A DNA stretch of 64,000 bases. Source: Chloroflexota bacterium. GTDB taxonomy: Bacteria > Chloroflexota > Limnocylindria > QHBO01. A program made the position numbers and the translations under genes. The stretch's first letter is position 1; each line of letters starts with the position of its first letter. The DNA is taken from NCBI GenBank assembly GCA_025699005.1, contig JAILWI010000008.1:1-64000 (forward strand), read 5' to 3'. Positions 33,554 through 41,864 of the stretch are shown piece by piece. The notes under the pieces were generated by a model. It did not search any database. It saw nothing but the letters and a program-made list of their open reading frames with translations, and had not been told where the DNA came from.

Positions 33554-34675
33554 ATGCAGTTCGGAGTGTTCACCGTCGGCGACGTGACGCCGGATCCCAC
33601 GACCGGTCGTGCGCCGACCGAGGCGGAGCGGATCCAGGCCATGGTCGCGATCGCGCTCAAGGCCGAGGAGGTCGGCCTCGACGTGTTCGCCACCGGGGAG
33701 CATCACAACCCGCCGTTCGTCCCGTCGTCGCCGACCACGATGCTCGGCTTCATCGCGGCGAAGACCGACCGGATCATCCTGTCCACGGCCACGACCCTCA
33801 TCACCACGAACGACCCGGTGAAGATCGCCGAGGACTACGCGATGCTGCAGCACCTCGCCGGCGGGCGCGTCGACCTCATGATGGGCCGCGGCAACACCGG
33901 GCCGGTGTACCCGTGGTTCGGGCAGGACATCCGCAACGGCATCCCGCTGGCCATCGAGAACTACGCGCTCCTGCATCGGCTCTGGCGCGAGGATGTCGTC
34001 GATTGGCAGGGCCAGTTCCGCACGCCGCTCACCGGGTTCACCTCGACGCCCCGTCCACTCGACGGCGTCCCGCCGTTCGTGTGGCACGGCTCGATCCGCA
34101 GCCCCGAGATCGCCGAGCAGGCCGCGTACTACGGCGACGGCTTCTTCCAGAACAACATCTTCTGGCCGATGTCCCACGTGCGGAGGATCGTCGAGCTCTA
34201 TCGGCGCCGCTTCGAGCACTACGGCCATGGCCGGGCCGACCAGGCCATCGTCGGGCTGGGCGGACAGGTCTTCATGCGCCCGAACTCCCAGGACGCCATC
34301 CGCGAGTTCAGGCCGTACTTCGACCATGCGCCGGTCTACGGCGGCGGGCCGTCGCTCGAGGACTACATGGCGCAGACGCCGCTCACCGTGGGCAGTCCGC
34401 AGCAGGTGATCGAGCGCACGCTCGAGTTCCGCGAAGGCGTCGGCGACTACCAGCGCCAGCTGTTCCTCATGGACCACGCCGGCCTCCCCCTCGACACCGT
34501 CCTCGAGCAGCTGGAGATCCTCGGCAGCGAGGTCATCCCGGTGCTCCGTCGCGAGTTCGAGCGACTGCGCCCGGCGCACGTGCCCCACGCGCCGACGCAC
34601 GCGAGCCTCCTGGCGGCCCGACAGGCAGCCGATGCGCCTCGTCCGCAGCTGGCCGTGGCCGGAGTGGGGGAGTAG
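33554..34675 (+). CDS. Luciferase-like flavin-dependent monooxygenase (CE1758-like)
   Basis: 373 residues, TIM-barrel LLM fold. The N-terminus is QFGVFTVGDVTPDPTTGR. Family features include VFATGEHHNPPFVPSSPTT near residue 55, LSTATTLITTNDPVKIAED, LDMMG-like RVDLMMGRGNTGPVYPWFG and a C-terminal GVGDYQRQLFLMDHAGLP. It uses reduced FMN and oxygen. Three bases downstream is an FMN reductase, matching the actinobacterial CE1758/CE1759 LLM duo in which the two are always paired. The substrate of such duos is unknown. The ATG at 33554 was preferred to an in-frame ATG at 33482, which lies within the operator. Confidence 0.9.
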   Translation: MQFGVFTVGDVTPDPTTGRAPTEAERIQAMVAIALKAEEVGLDVFATGEHHNPPFVPSSPTTMLGFIAAKTDRIILSTATTLITTNDPVKIAEDYAMLQHLAGGRVDLMMGRGNTGPVYPWFGQDIRNGIPLAIENYALLHRLWREDVVDWQGQFRTPLTGFTSTPRPLDGVPPFVWHGSIRSPEIAEQAAYYGDGFFQNNIFWPMSHVRRIVELYRRRFEHYGHGRADQAIVGLGGQVFMRPNSQDAIREFRPYFDHAPVYGGGPSLEDYMAQTPLTVGSPQQVIERTLEFREGVGDYQRQLFLMDHAGLPLDTVLEQLEILGSEVIPVLRREFERLRPAHVPHAPTHASLLAARQAADAPRPQLAVAGVGE

Positions 34676-34678
34676 CCG

Positions 34679-35314
34679 ATGGATTCTCGCGAGCGATCGC
34701 TCGTCGTCGTCAGCGCGGGGCTCCAGCAACCGAGCTCCACGCGCCTCCTGGCCGACCGGCTCGCCGCCGCAACCGGCGCCGCCCTCGCCGATGCGGGCGT
34801 GCCCCTGCGCGTCGAGACCATCGAGCTGCGCGACCACGCGCAGGACCTCGTCAACCACCTCCTCACCGGGTTCCCTTCGCCGAAGCTCGAGGCGGCTCTC
34901 CGCTCCGTCGTGGATGCCGATGGGCTCATCGCCGTGACGCCGATCTTCAGCGCGTCGTACAGCGGGCTCTTCAAGCTCTTCTTCGACGTCCTCGAGCGCG
35001 ATCGGCTGGACGGCATGCCCGTGCTCATCGGCGCCACCGGTGGAACGCCACGCCACTCGCTCGCGCTGGAGCATGCCGTCCGTCCGCTCCTCGCCTACCT
35101 CAACGCGGCCGTCGTGCCGACCGCGGTGTATGCCGCGTCCGAGGACTGGGGGCAGTCGGAGCGCCCGGCCGATGACTCCCTCGGCGACCGAATCGAGCGC
35201 GCGGCCGGCGAGCTGGTGCGGGCGATGGCCGTGCGGGAGCGCGTGGCCACGGTCGACGGGTTCGCGGAGCCGGTGCCGTTCGACCAGCTCCTGCGGTCCG
35301 GCTCCGGCGATTAG
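34679..35314 (+). CDS. NAD(P)H-dependent FMN reductase (CE1759-like)
   Basis: 211 residues of flavodoxin-like fold. It begins SLVVVSAGLQQPSSTRLLAD, whose Ser/Thr loop binds the FMN phosphate, and has TPIFSASYSGLFKLFFDVL near residue 90 and LIGATGGTPRHSLALEHAVRP near 120, both typical of the family. It would supply reduced flavin to the upstream monooxygenase. It follows by three bases and is certainly co-transcribed. Its stop overlaps the stop of the convergent NUDIX gene by four bases. Confidence 0.9.
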   Translation: MDSRERSLVVVSAGLQQPSSTRLLADRLAAATGAALADAGVPLRVETIELRDHAQDLVNHLLTGFPSPKLEAALRSVVDADGLIAVTPIFSASYSGLFKLFFDVLERDRLDGMPVLIGATGGTPRHSLALEHAVRPLLAYLNAAVVPTAVYAASEDWGQSERPADDSLGDRIERAAGELVRAMAVRERVATVDGFAEPVPFDQLLRSGSGD

Positions 35315-35832
35315 TCCTCGCCGACGGTCTCGGCCACCGTTCGAAGCGCGGCGCCGCGGCGGCCCGTGAGCCGATAGCGCCACGCCCGCCCCTCCGGCTC
35401 GCGCTCCTCCAGGTAGGCCCGCAGCGGCTCGGCGTCGTACCACTCCACGGCCGCAAGGCGCTCGACGGCGTCGTCGATCTCGATCCATTCGGCGGTTCGG
35501 ATGAGGCCCTCGGGGTCGGCCGGCTCGATGGTCCCGCTCGCCTCGCAGGCGTAGGTGAGCGCTCGCCAGCGTCCGACGAGGTCATCGAGCTGCGAGTCGA
35601 TCTCGACGCTGAACGCCAGGGTCGGCGTGCCCTCGATCGTCAGTCCGGTCTCTTCCCGGATCTCCCGGCGCAGGGCGACGTCCGCGCTTTCGCCGTACTC
35701 GACGCGCCCGCCGGGGAGCATCCAGGTCGGCTCGCGGTTGTCGATGCCCTGCTCCTGCACGAGAAGCAGTCGCGAGCCATCGCGGATGATGGCGGCGACG
35801 GTCTGGGGGAGTGCGGCGGCGGCTGAGCTCAT
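35311..35832 (-). CDS. NUDIX hydrolase
   Basis: 173 residues. The NUDIX box is complete: G in GGRVEYGESADVALRREI followed by REETGL. It is preceded by AAIIRDGSRLLLVQEQGID. The C-terminal third has Trp- and acidic-rich strands (EGLIRTAEWIEIDDA). It probably hydrolyses a nucleotide derivative; the box alone does not tell which. The ATG at 35832 (SSAAAALPQTVAA) was chosen because an upstream extension is Pro/Ala-rich and non-conserved in appearance. Confidence 0.87.
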   Translation of the reverse strand: MSSAAAALPQTVAAIIRDGSRLLLVQEQGIDNREPTWMLPGGRVEYGESADVALRREIREETGLTIEGTPTLAFSVEIDSQLDDLVGRWRALTYACEASGTIEPADPEGLIRTAEWIEIDDAVERLAAVEWYDAEPLRAYLEEREPEGRAWRYRLTGRRGAALRTVAETVGED

Positions 35833-35892
35833 GCGGGGGATTGTCCCACCCGCGGCCGGGGGCGGCGCCACGCCGCGCAGCTCCGTGGGGCG

Positions 35893-37032
35893 CTACGCGG
35901 AGAAGCGGTCGAGCCGGAAGAGGCCGATGTCGTGGCGGGTCGCCCCGTCGGTCGCGAGGTCGGCCATGATCTCGCCGATGACGCTGCAGAACTTGTAGCC
36001 GTGGCCGCTGAACCCGGCGGCGATGCTCACCTGCGGCGCATCGGGAAGGCGGTCGACGATGAAGTGCTCGTCGGGCGAGTTCGTGAAGATGCAGGCACCG
36101 AGCATCACGGTCGGCCCGGCGCCATCGGGGAAGTAGCGGGTGGCGAAGGCGCGGAGGAGCGCCTCGTCCTCCGCGTTCGCCGAGCGATCGAGGTCGTCGG
36201 GATCCATCGGCTCACCGCGGTGGTGGTACCGCGCGAACTTGAAGCCGGGGACGTCGTGGACCGGGAAGCCGTACCAGCTGCCATCCTCCACGTCGAGCAG
36301 GAAGACCGGGAAGCGATCGACCGTGAACAGCTCGGGACGGGTCGGCTGCAGCCAGCCCACGACCTGGCGCTCCGGCACGGCCAGGGCCCCGAGCCGCGGG
36401 ACGAGCGTGCGCGCCCAGGGCCCCGCGGTGATGACGAGCCGATCGGCCTCGAAGGTGCCGGCGTCGGTCGTGACGCGCACCCCGCCATCGGCCGTCGGCT
36501 CCCACGAGCGGACCGGCTGCCGGAACCGAAGGTCGGCACCGGCGGCCAGGGCGCCGCGGACGTGGGCCAGGATGGCTCGTTCGGAGAGGAGGAAGCCTCC
36601 GTCCGCCTGCCACACGACCCGGGTCGACGGCTCGAACCCCGCGAACGCCGGGTGGCGACGGCGAAGCTCGTTCGCATCGAGGACCTCGTGCGGGATGTCG
36701 TGGAGGAGGGCGGCCTCGAGCGCGCCGCGGAACGTCGGGCCGTTCTCGTCGCCCCCTTCGACGCTGCCGGTCGTGATCAGCAGCTGCTCCCCGGCATCGG
36801 CCGACAGGGCGTGCCACAGCTCGTAGCTGCGGCGGAGCAGCGGCACGTACGACGGATGCTCGTGATACGCGAGGCGGATGATGCGCGTCAGCCCGTGCGA
36901 TGACCCGTATCGATGAAGGAGGTCGTGCTGCTCGAGCCCCAGCACGCTGCGGCCACGTCGGGCGAGGTGATAGGCCGATGCCGACCCCATCCCGCCGAGG
37001 CCGATGACGATCGTGTCGAACCGCTCGGTCAC
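35893..37032 (-). CDS. solA: FAD-dependent amine oxidase (monomeric sarcosine oxidase / N-methyltryptophan oxidase)
   Basis: 379 residues. An N-terminal Rossmann motif (IVIGLGGMGSASAYHLARRG, GLEQ) binds FAD. GSSHGLTRIIRLAY near residue 45 matches the sarcosine oxidase family. The C-terminal part has MLGACIFTNSPDEHF, whose Cys corresponds to the covalent flavin attachment site, and SIAAGFSGHGYKF. It oxidises a secondary N-methyl amine to an amine, formaldehyde and hydrogen peroxide; MSOX and SolA cannot be told apart here. GTG at 37032 preferred over TTG at 37041 because GAGG is spaced properly for the GTG. Confidence 0.88.
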   Translation of the reverse strand: MTERFDTIVIGLGGMGSASAYHLARRGRSVLGLEQHDLLHRYGSSHGLTRIIRLAYHEHPSYVPLLRRSYELWHALSADAGEQLLITTGSVEGGDENGPTFRGALEAALLHDIPHEVLDANELRRRHPAFAGFEPSTRVVWQADGGFLLSERAILAHVRGALAAGADLRFRQPVRSWEPTADGGVRVTTDAGTFEADRLVITAGPWARTLVPRLGALAVPERQVVGWLQPTRPELFTVDRFPVFLLDVEDGSWYGFPVHDVPGFKFARYHHRGEPMDPDDLDRSANAEDEALLRAFATRYFPDGAGPTVMLGACIFTNSPDEHFIVDRLPDAPQVSIAAGFSGHGYKFCSVIGEIMADLATDGATRHDIGLFRLDRFSA

Positions 37033-37060
37033 GGTCGGCAATCCTCGAATGCCGAGCCGA

Positions 37061-37513
37061 TCACCCCGGCTTCACGACCATGAGCACGATGATCACGACG
37101 ACGATCACCGCCAGCACGATTCCCAGCGTCCGGCTCCTGGCGCTGAGCGATCGGAACTCGTCGGTATCGGCGCCGCCGGTCTCGTAGCTGGTGATGAGCT
37201 TCGACAATGTCGGCGAATAGAGGATGAACGCGACCGCGCCCATGACGACGTAGAGCGCGAGCGCGGCGGCGACCCAGAGCTGCTCGAACTCCCACGGCCC
37301 GCCGAGCACGAGCAGGATGCCGAGGACGAGGAGCCCGATGTACGCCGGGTTCGCGATCCGGTCGTCGATGAACTTGATCCCGCGCAGCGCGTATCCGGCG
37401 TGCTGCGGCTCCTTCGCGGCGCGCGCCATCCAGACCCCGTACGTGATGTTCGCCCCCACCGCCACGATGGCGAAGAAGACATGGAGCGTCTTGATCCACG
37501 GATAGAACTCCAC
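37061..37513 (-). CDS. DUF2269-family membrane protein
   Basis: 150 residues with four membrane helices: WIKTLHVFFAIVAVGANITY near the N-terminus, then about 50-72, 78-100 and 125-148. The LHVFFAIVAVGANITYGVWM start is typical of DUF2269, a family of unknown function, sometimes near oxidases. The GTG at 37513 (VEFYPWIKTLH) is preceded by GAGGGA at 6 bases. A longer open frame upstream runs into the next gene and is rejected. Upstream lies a hexanucleotide repeat (37528-37550). Confidence 0.8.
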   Translation of the reverse strand: MEFYPWIKTLHVFFAIVAVGANITYGVWMARAAKEPQHAGYALRGIKFIDDRIANPAYIGLLVLGILLVLGGPWEFEQLWVAAALALYVVMGAVAFILYSPTLSKLITSYETGGADTDEFRSLSARSRTLGIVLAVIVVVIIVLMVVKPG

Positions 37514-37527
37514 CGCGATTCCCTCGT

Positions 37528-37550
37528 GCGTCTGCGTCTGCGTCTGCGTC
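37528..37550. repeat. Hexanucleotide microsatellite
   Basis: (GCGTCT) in three full copies plus GCGTC, in the 50-base gap before the DUF2269 gene. On its transcript this sits just upstream of the ribosome-binding site. Confidence 0.85.
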
Positions 37551-37563
37551 GACGTCGTGCAGC

Positions 37564-37887
37564 CTACTCCTCCGCCGGGACCGCGATGACCCGGGGAAGG
37601 CCGGCCCGCAGGAGGCCCGGCGAATCGCGTCCGGCGGGCGTGGAATCGGGCGCCGGCTGCAGGGTGTGGATCACCTCGATCACGCGGTACGAGCGCTGAG
37701 CCGCGCCCTCGCCGATGAAGTCGATCCGCTCGCCGACACGCGGGATCGGCGCCGCGTGCTCGAGGTCGGCGCTCCATCCATCGTCGCCGTCGACCTGGAG
37801 CGTCCACGGCGTGCCGGTCGGCGGTCCTCCACCCTCCTCGGGAGGCGGCTCCGCGCTGGCTCTGGTGTCCTCGCGGTCAGCTTCCAT
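37564..37887 (-). CDS. Small acidic protein of unknown function
   Basis: 107 residues. An acidic, Pro/Gly-rich N-terminal 35 residues (ADREDTRASAEPPPEEGGG) precedes a compact domain with WTLQVDGDDGW, RVGERIDFIGEGA and SYRVIEVIHTL. This could be a small beta-barrel, reminiscent of OB/Sm-like folds, but no family is recognised. The start is supported by a TATCTT box 7 bases before the ATG. It lies upstream of the DUF2269 gene on the same strand. Confidence 0.6.
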   Translation of the reverse strand: MEADREDTRASAEPPPEEGGGPPTGTPWTLQVDGDDGWSADLEHAAPIPRVGERIDFIGEGAAQRSYRVIEVIHTLQPAPDSTPAGRDSPGLLRAGLPRVIAVPAEE

Positions 37888-37894
37888 GGTCTCG

Positions 37895-37900
37895 AAGATA
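37895..37900 (-). promoter_or_regulatory. Putative leaderless -10 box (acidic protein)
   Basis: Minus-strand TATCTT, 7 bases before the ATG at 37887. Confidence 0.35.
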
Positions 37901-38026
37901 CCGCACCTCCGGCGCCCGCCTGGACGGAATTTTCCTTGACGCCCGATCAATCGCTCCGGATGCTCCGCGCGCGGGCACGGGCCGTGCAATGAGGGCTTGC
38001 CCGGGGGATTGCCGAGCGGAGGCGGA

Positions 38027-39421
38027 ATGAACACGTTCGAGAACGAGGAGACGCGCGGGAAGCGCGAGCGCTGGTGGCGTTCAACGTTCCTCATCGTCGC
38101 GACGATCTACGTCACGCTCCTGCTCCTCGGCCTGCTCCTCCAGATCCTGGGCGGCTTCACCCAGATCGTCCTGATCCTGTTCGTGGCGTGGCTCCTCGCC
38201 TTCGTCCTCTCCCCGGTCGTGGGATGGGTGGTGGAACGCGGATGGCTGCCGCGCGGCGCCGCAATCGGCGTCGTCTACGCCGCGACGCTGCTCGTGAGCG
38301 GGTTCGTCCTCTTCTACGCCGCGTCCTCGATCGGCGCATCCATGGGCGAGATGGCCGCCGACTTCCCGCTCACCAAGGCACGGATCGAGGGATTCCTCAA
38401 CGACTGGGAGCGCGCGATCGCGTTCGGCCGCTTCAACCCCGATCTCGTGGGTCTCTACCGCGATGTCGAGGCAACCGTTGGACGCATCGGCGTCGAGATC
38501 GTCGGCGACGTCCCGTCGGTCACGGTGGCCGTGCTCGGCGCCCTGGTGCTGGTCATCATCCTCAGCCTCTACATGCTGGCCGACAGCAAGAGCCTCCTGG
38601 CGAAGCTCGGGCGGATCATCCCGTCACGCTACGAGGACGAGTACGAGATTCTCCAGCGCACCGTCGCCAACGCCTTCGGTGGGTTCTTGCGCGCCCAGGT
38701 CATCCTCGCCGGCGTCCAGACGGGCCTGACCATCGCGGTCGTGCTGCTGGCCGACCTGCCGTACCCGTTCCTCATCGTCGCGATCTCGGGCATCGCCATG
38801 CTCATCCCATTCTTCGGACCGCCGCTGGCCCTCGTGCCGCCGATCCTGGCGACCGCCATCTTCAACCCGGACGTGCTCCTCTTCGTCGCGCCGATCCTGC
38901 TCGTGGTGCAGACCGTGCTCGTCAACTACCTCCAGCCGCGGCTCATGCGCGAGGCGCTCGGCATGCATCCGATCCTCGTCCTCGTCGGCCTGCTCATCGG
39001 CGCGCAGGTCGCCGGCCTGTGGGGCGCGCTGTTCGGCATCCCGGTCCTCGCCGTCCTCAACGTGTTCTTCAACTACGCCGTGAACCTGCGGACCATCGAG
39101 GAGACCCCGGCGGTGGAGATGGACGAGGTGCTCGACGAGGTGCGACGGGAGGCACCGGACGCAACACACGAAGAGGTCGTGGCCATTGCCGCGGACCGCG
39201 TGGAGGAGGAGCACGCCGACGACGCGGTGGAGGACGCAGCCGAGGCCGCGGACGAGGCGTCAGGCGAGCTGCGGGACGCGGCGGGAGACCTCCGCGAGGC
39301 GGCAGGCGACCAGCGCGCCGCGGCATCCGAGATCCGGACCTCGGCGACCGATCTGCGCAGGACTGTCGACGAGGTCAAGAACGTCGACGAGGCGGGGGAG
39401 CGCCGGCCCAGCGAGGGCTGA
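38027..39421 (+). CDS. AI-2E family (PerM/TqsA-like) transporter with extended tail
   Basis: 464 residues. About seven or eight membrane helices occupy residues 20-365, with the family pattern LFVAWLLAFVLSPVVGWV and the LVNYLQPRLMREALGMHPI motif near residue 300. Proteins of this family transport small hydrophobic or signalling molecules; autoinducer-2 export is shown only for TqsA. The C-terminal ~95 residues are an Ala/Glu/Arg/Asp-rich helix with repeats such as GELRDAAGDLREAAGDQRAA, likely an amphipathic coiled coil. The ATG at 38027 is preceded by GGAGG. An ATG at 37997 is in frame but less well placed. Confidence 0.88.
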   Translation: MNTFENEETRGKRERWWRSTFLIVATIYVTLLLLGLLLQILGGFTQIVLILFVAWLLAFVLSPVVGWVVERGWLPRGAAIGVVYAATLLVSGFVLFYAASSIGASMGEMAADFPLTKARIEGFLNDWERAIAFGRFNPDLVGLYRDVEATVGRIGVEIVGDVPSVTVAVLGALVLVIILSLYMLADSKSLLAKLGRIIPSRYEDEYEILQRTVANAFGGFLRAQVILAGVQTGLTIAVVLLADLPYPFLIVAISGIAMLIPFFGPPLALVPPILATAIFNPDVLLFVAPILLVVQTVLVNYLQPRLMREALGMHPILVLVGLLIGAQVAGLWGALFGIPVLAVLNVFFNYAVNLRTIEETPAVEMDEVLDEVRREAPDATHEEVVAIAADRVEEEHADDAVEDAAEAADEASGELRDAAGDLREAAGDQRAAASEIRTSATDLRRTVDEVKNVDEAGERRPSEG

Positions 39422-39435
39422 GCGAATCGTCGGGC

Positions 39436-39831
39436 CTAGCGGCGTCCGCCACCGGTGCGGTGCAGCGAGCAGGAGCGCTGGACCATGGCGTCGAGCTCCG
39501 ACGGTGACCACGGCTTGTCCCGTGCCGGAGAGGTGAAGGAGAGCACCTTGTCGCCCGTGACGACGACGACGGGAATGCTCGCGAGCTGCGGATCCTTGGC
39601 GACGGCCCGCGACAGCTCCCATCCGTCCATGCGCGGCATCCGGAGGTCGGTGAGCACGACGCACGGCGCCGTCCCGCCCTGCAGCCGCTCGAGGGCATCG
39701 GCGCCGTCGACCGCGGTCGCCACCGAGTGGCCTGACTCGGTGAGGGCGTCGACGAAGAAGGATCGAACGTTGTCGTCGTCGTCGACCACCAGGACCGAAT
39801 GCTGCCGCGTCTCCGCGGTTCCCCGCTTCAT
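39436..39831 (-). CDS. Single-domain response regulator (CheY-like)
   Basis: 131 residues, receiver domain only. The acidic pocket DDDD near residue 17, phosphoacceptor Asp in VVLTDLRMPRMDG, Thr in VVTGDK and Lys of that same motif are all present. There is no output domain, so it may act through protein interaction or as a phosphate sink. No cognate kinase is found in the window. An ATG at 39831 is preceded by GGAGCAGG. It ends 14 bases from the stop of the AI-2E gene. Confidence 0.88.
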   Translation of the reverse strand: MKRGTAETRQHSVLVVDDDDNVRSFFVDALTESGHSVATAVDGADALERLQGGTAPCVVLTDLRMPRMDGWELSRAVAKDPQLASIPVVVVTGDKVLSFTSPARDKPWSPSELDAMVQRSCSLHRTGGGRR

Positions 39832-40021
39832 ACCTGCTCCAACAGCACGGTCCGTGCCGAGCACGGGATGGGCCGATGGTCCGGGGTCGGACCCGGACCC
39901 GGACGGCCCTGGGTCATGGGCCTCAGCGGGACCACTCGGCTACTGACCTCTCACGCGGTTGCCCATACGGTGTCGATGGGCGACCGAGCCGCCCGCGTCA
40001 CCACGCTTTCACGAGGTCTGC

Positions 40022-41023
40022 ATGTCTCTCCCCGCGGCAGGGCACCGCCCGCGACGGATCATCGCCCGGACCATGGCGTTCGGCTTCAGCGCGCTCGTGG
40101 CGGCAGGCCTTCTGGCCTGGAGCCCGGCATCGACGACCGGCTGGAACCAGGGCTCGGCCGAGGCCACCCTGTGGCAGCTCATGAACGGTGCGCGGACCAA
40201 CAACGGCATGGCGCCGGTCCAGCAGCACGGCACGCTCGTGAGCCTCGCCCGATGGCGCAGCCAGGACATGCTGAATCGCGACTACTTCAGCCACACGATC
40301 GCCGGCTGTGGCTGCCTGGTCTACCGCTACTACGACTCGAACGGCCTCAAGTACGACTGGGCCGGCGAGAACATCGGGTGGAACTCGGGCCTCGACGACT
40401 CCTACTCGCCCGTTCGCGTCCACGAGCGCTTCATGGCGTCGCCGGGGCACCGCGCCAACGTCCTCGACGCGCGCTTCACGCACGGTGGCGTGGGCGCCGC
40501 GGCGGCGGACAACAAGATGTTCCAGGGCCACGTCCAGAACACCCGCATGTACACCGAGCTCTTCCTCCAGGCGCCACGCACCACGGCTCCGCCTCCCAGC
40601 GGCGGGGGCGGAGGGGGCGGCTCTGGCTCCGGTGGCTCGGGTGGTGGCGGGTCCGCGAGCGGATCGGGCGGCGCCGGCACCGGCTACTCCGCGCCGGCGG
40701 CACCCGCTGCGACCGCGAAGCCGGAGCCGAAGCCGAAGCCGATGAGCGTCGAGCGGCCTTCGCGGCCGACCTCCAAGGCCGGGCTGGACGGCGTGGCCAC
40801 GCTCGTCGTCGAGCGGCATCGGGTCGATGTCGCCGCCCGCCTGGCCGCGGATGACGCGCTCGGCGTGCCGCGCTCCTCGGCGCCGTCCGAGGTCGCTGAG
40901 GCCGATGCCGCCGTGGCCGTTGCGGCGGACCCGCAGGGTCTCGAAGTCGCCGCGGCCGATGCCCAGCCCGAAGGGTTCTTCGACGACATCGTGGGATCCC
41001 TGCTCGGATTCCTCTTCGGGTAG
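40022..41023 (+). CDS. Secreted CAP-domain (SCP/PR-1) protein
   Basis: 333 residues. An N-terminal hydrophobic segment (RTMAFGFSALVAAGLLAW) looks like a signal/anchor. Residues about 45-180 form the CAP domain: LWQLMNGARTNNGMAP, ARWRSQDMLNRDYFSHT, AGENIGWNSG and HERFMASPGHRANVLD, with the family His/Glu pair. Then come a Gly/Ser-rich linker (nearly 40 residues) and an Ala-rich region ending in an unusual hydrophobic tail (FFDDIVGSLLGFLFG). CAP proteins are secreted and often bind lipids. The ATG at 40022 was chosen for the signal sequence. Confidence 0.85.
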   Translation: MSLPAAGHRPRRIIARTMAFGFSALVAAGLLAWSPASTTGWNQGSAEATLWQLMNGARTNNGMAPVQQHGTLVSLARWRSQDMLNRDYFSHTIAGCGCLVYRYYDSNGLKYDWAGENIGWNSGLDDSYSPVRVHERFMASPGHRANVLDARFTHGGVGAAAADNKMFQGHVQNTRMYTELFLQAPRTTAPPPSGGGGGGGSGSGGSGGGGSASGSGGAGTGYSAPAAPAATAKPEPKPKPMSVERPSRPTSKAGLDGVATLVVERHRVDVAARLAADDALGVPRSSAPSEVAEADAAVAVAADPQGLEVAAADAQPEGFFDDIVGSLLGFLFG

Positions 41024-41098
41024 GTCGCGCCTTCCGCCCGCGCGCACCCGTGCAATCGGCGCGGCGCAAACGCTCCCAACGGAGTGCCGCCACGAACG

Positions 41099-41104
41099 TA
41101 GACT
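41099..41104 (+). promoter_or_regulatory. Putative leaderless -10 box (MacB-like ATPase)
   Basis: TAGACT, 7 bases before the ATG at 41112. The same arrangement occurs before 63255. Confidence 0.45.
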
Positions 41105-41111
41105 GCCGCAC

Positions 41112-41858
41112 ATGACGGTGATCCTCGAGGCCCGTGACCTCGTCAAGCGCTACCCGGTCGCCGATGGCGAGGTCGAGGCCCTCCGCGGCGTCTCGCTCCA
41201 GGTCAACGCCGGCGAGTTCGTCGCGATCATGGGAACCTCCGGCTCCGGCAAGAGCACGATGCTTCACCTCCTCGGTGGGCTCGACTCGCCGACCTCGGGC
41301 GAGGTGGTGATCGACGGCATCGTGATCTCGAGCCTGGACGAGGAGCGCCGCACGCTCACGCGCCGCGACAAGACCGGCTTCGTCTTCCAGTTCTTCAACC
41401 TCATCCCGCTGCTCAGCGTGGCGGAGAACGTGGCCCTCCCGTTCCTCATCGCCGGCGACTCCACGAACCGCCACACGGAGCGCGTCGGGGATCTGCTGGC
41501 CATGGTGGGACTCGCCGACAAGGCGGACCATCGGCCGGACCAGCTGTCGGCCGGGGAGCAGCAGCGCGTCGCGCTTGCCCGGGCGCTCGCCACGAAGCCG
41601 GCCATCCTCCTCGCCGATGAGCCGACGGGCAACCTCGACTACACGACCGGCGCCGAGATCCTGGACCTGCTGTGGGACTCCGCCGATCGGCTCGGCCAGA
41701 CGGTCGTGCTGGTGACCCACGACGCGCGCGCCGCCGCCTACGCCGATCGCGTCCTCGTCGTGCGGGATGGCCAGGTTCGCGACGAGATCGCCCTCGGCCG
41801 CCGCCGCGACCACCAGGCCGGGCCGCTCATCGCGCGGTTGGCCGAGCTGGGGCTCTAG
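41112..41858 (+). CDS. ABC transporter ATPase, LolD/MacB type
   Basis: 248 residues. Walker A GTSGSGKST (near 43), Q-loop FVFQFFNLIPLLSV, signature LSAGEQQRVALARAL (Ala instead of the usual Gly in LSGGE), Walker B AILLADEPTGNLDY and H-loop VVLVTHDARAAAYAD. It pairs with the 847-residue FtsX-type permease that starts six bases later. A TAGACT box stands 7 bases before the ATG. Likely part of an exporter or lipoprotein/cell-wall-related system; the substrate is not evident. Confidence 0.92.
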   Translation: MTVILEARDLVKRYPVADGEVEALRGVSLQVNAGEFVAIMGTSGSGKSTMLHLLGGLDSPTSGEVVIDGIVISSLDEERRTLTRRDKTGFVFQFFNLIPLLSVAENVALPFLIAGDSTNRHTERVGDLLAMVGLADKADHRPDQLSAGEQQRVALARALATKPAILLADEPTGNLDYTTGAEILDLLWDSADRLGQTVVLVTHDARAAAYADRVLVVRDGQVRDEIALGRRRDHQAGPLIARLAELGL

Positions 41859-41864
41859 CCGCCG

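Noticed and set aside
40450-40680. Gly/Ser-rich stretch in the CAP protein considered as a possible sequencing artefact
   Set aside because: The frame stays open and codon choice varies (GGC, GGG, GGT), so it is a real low-complexity linker.
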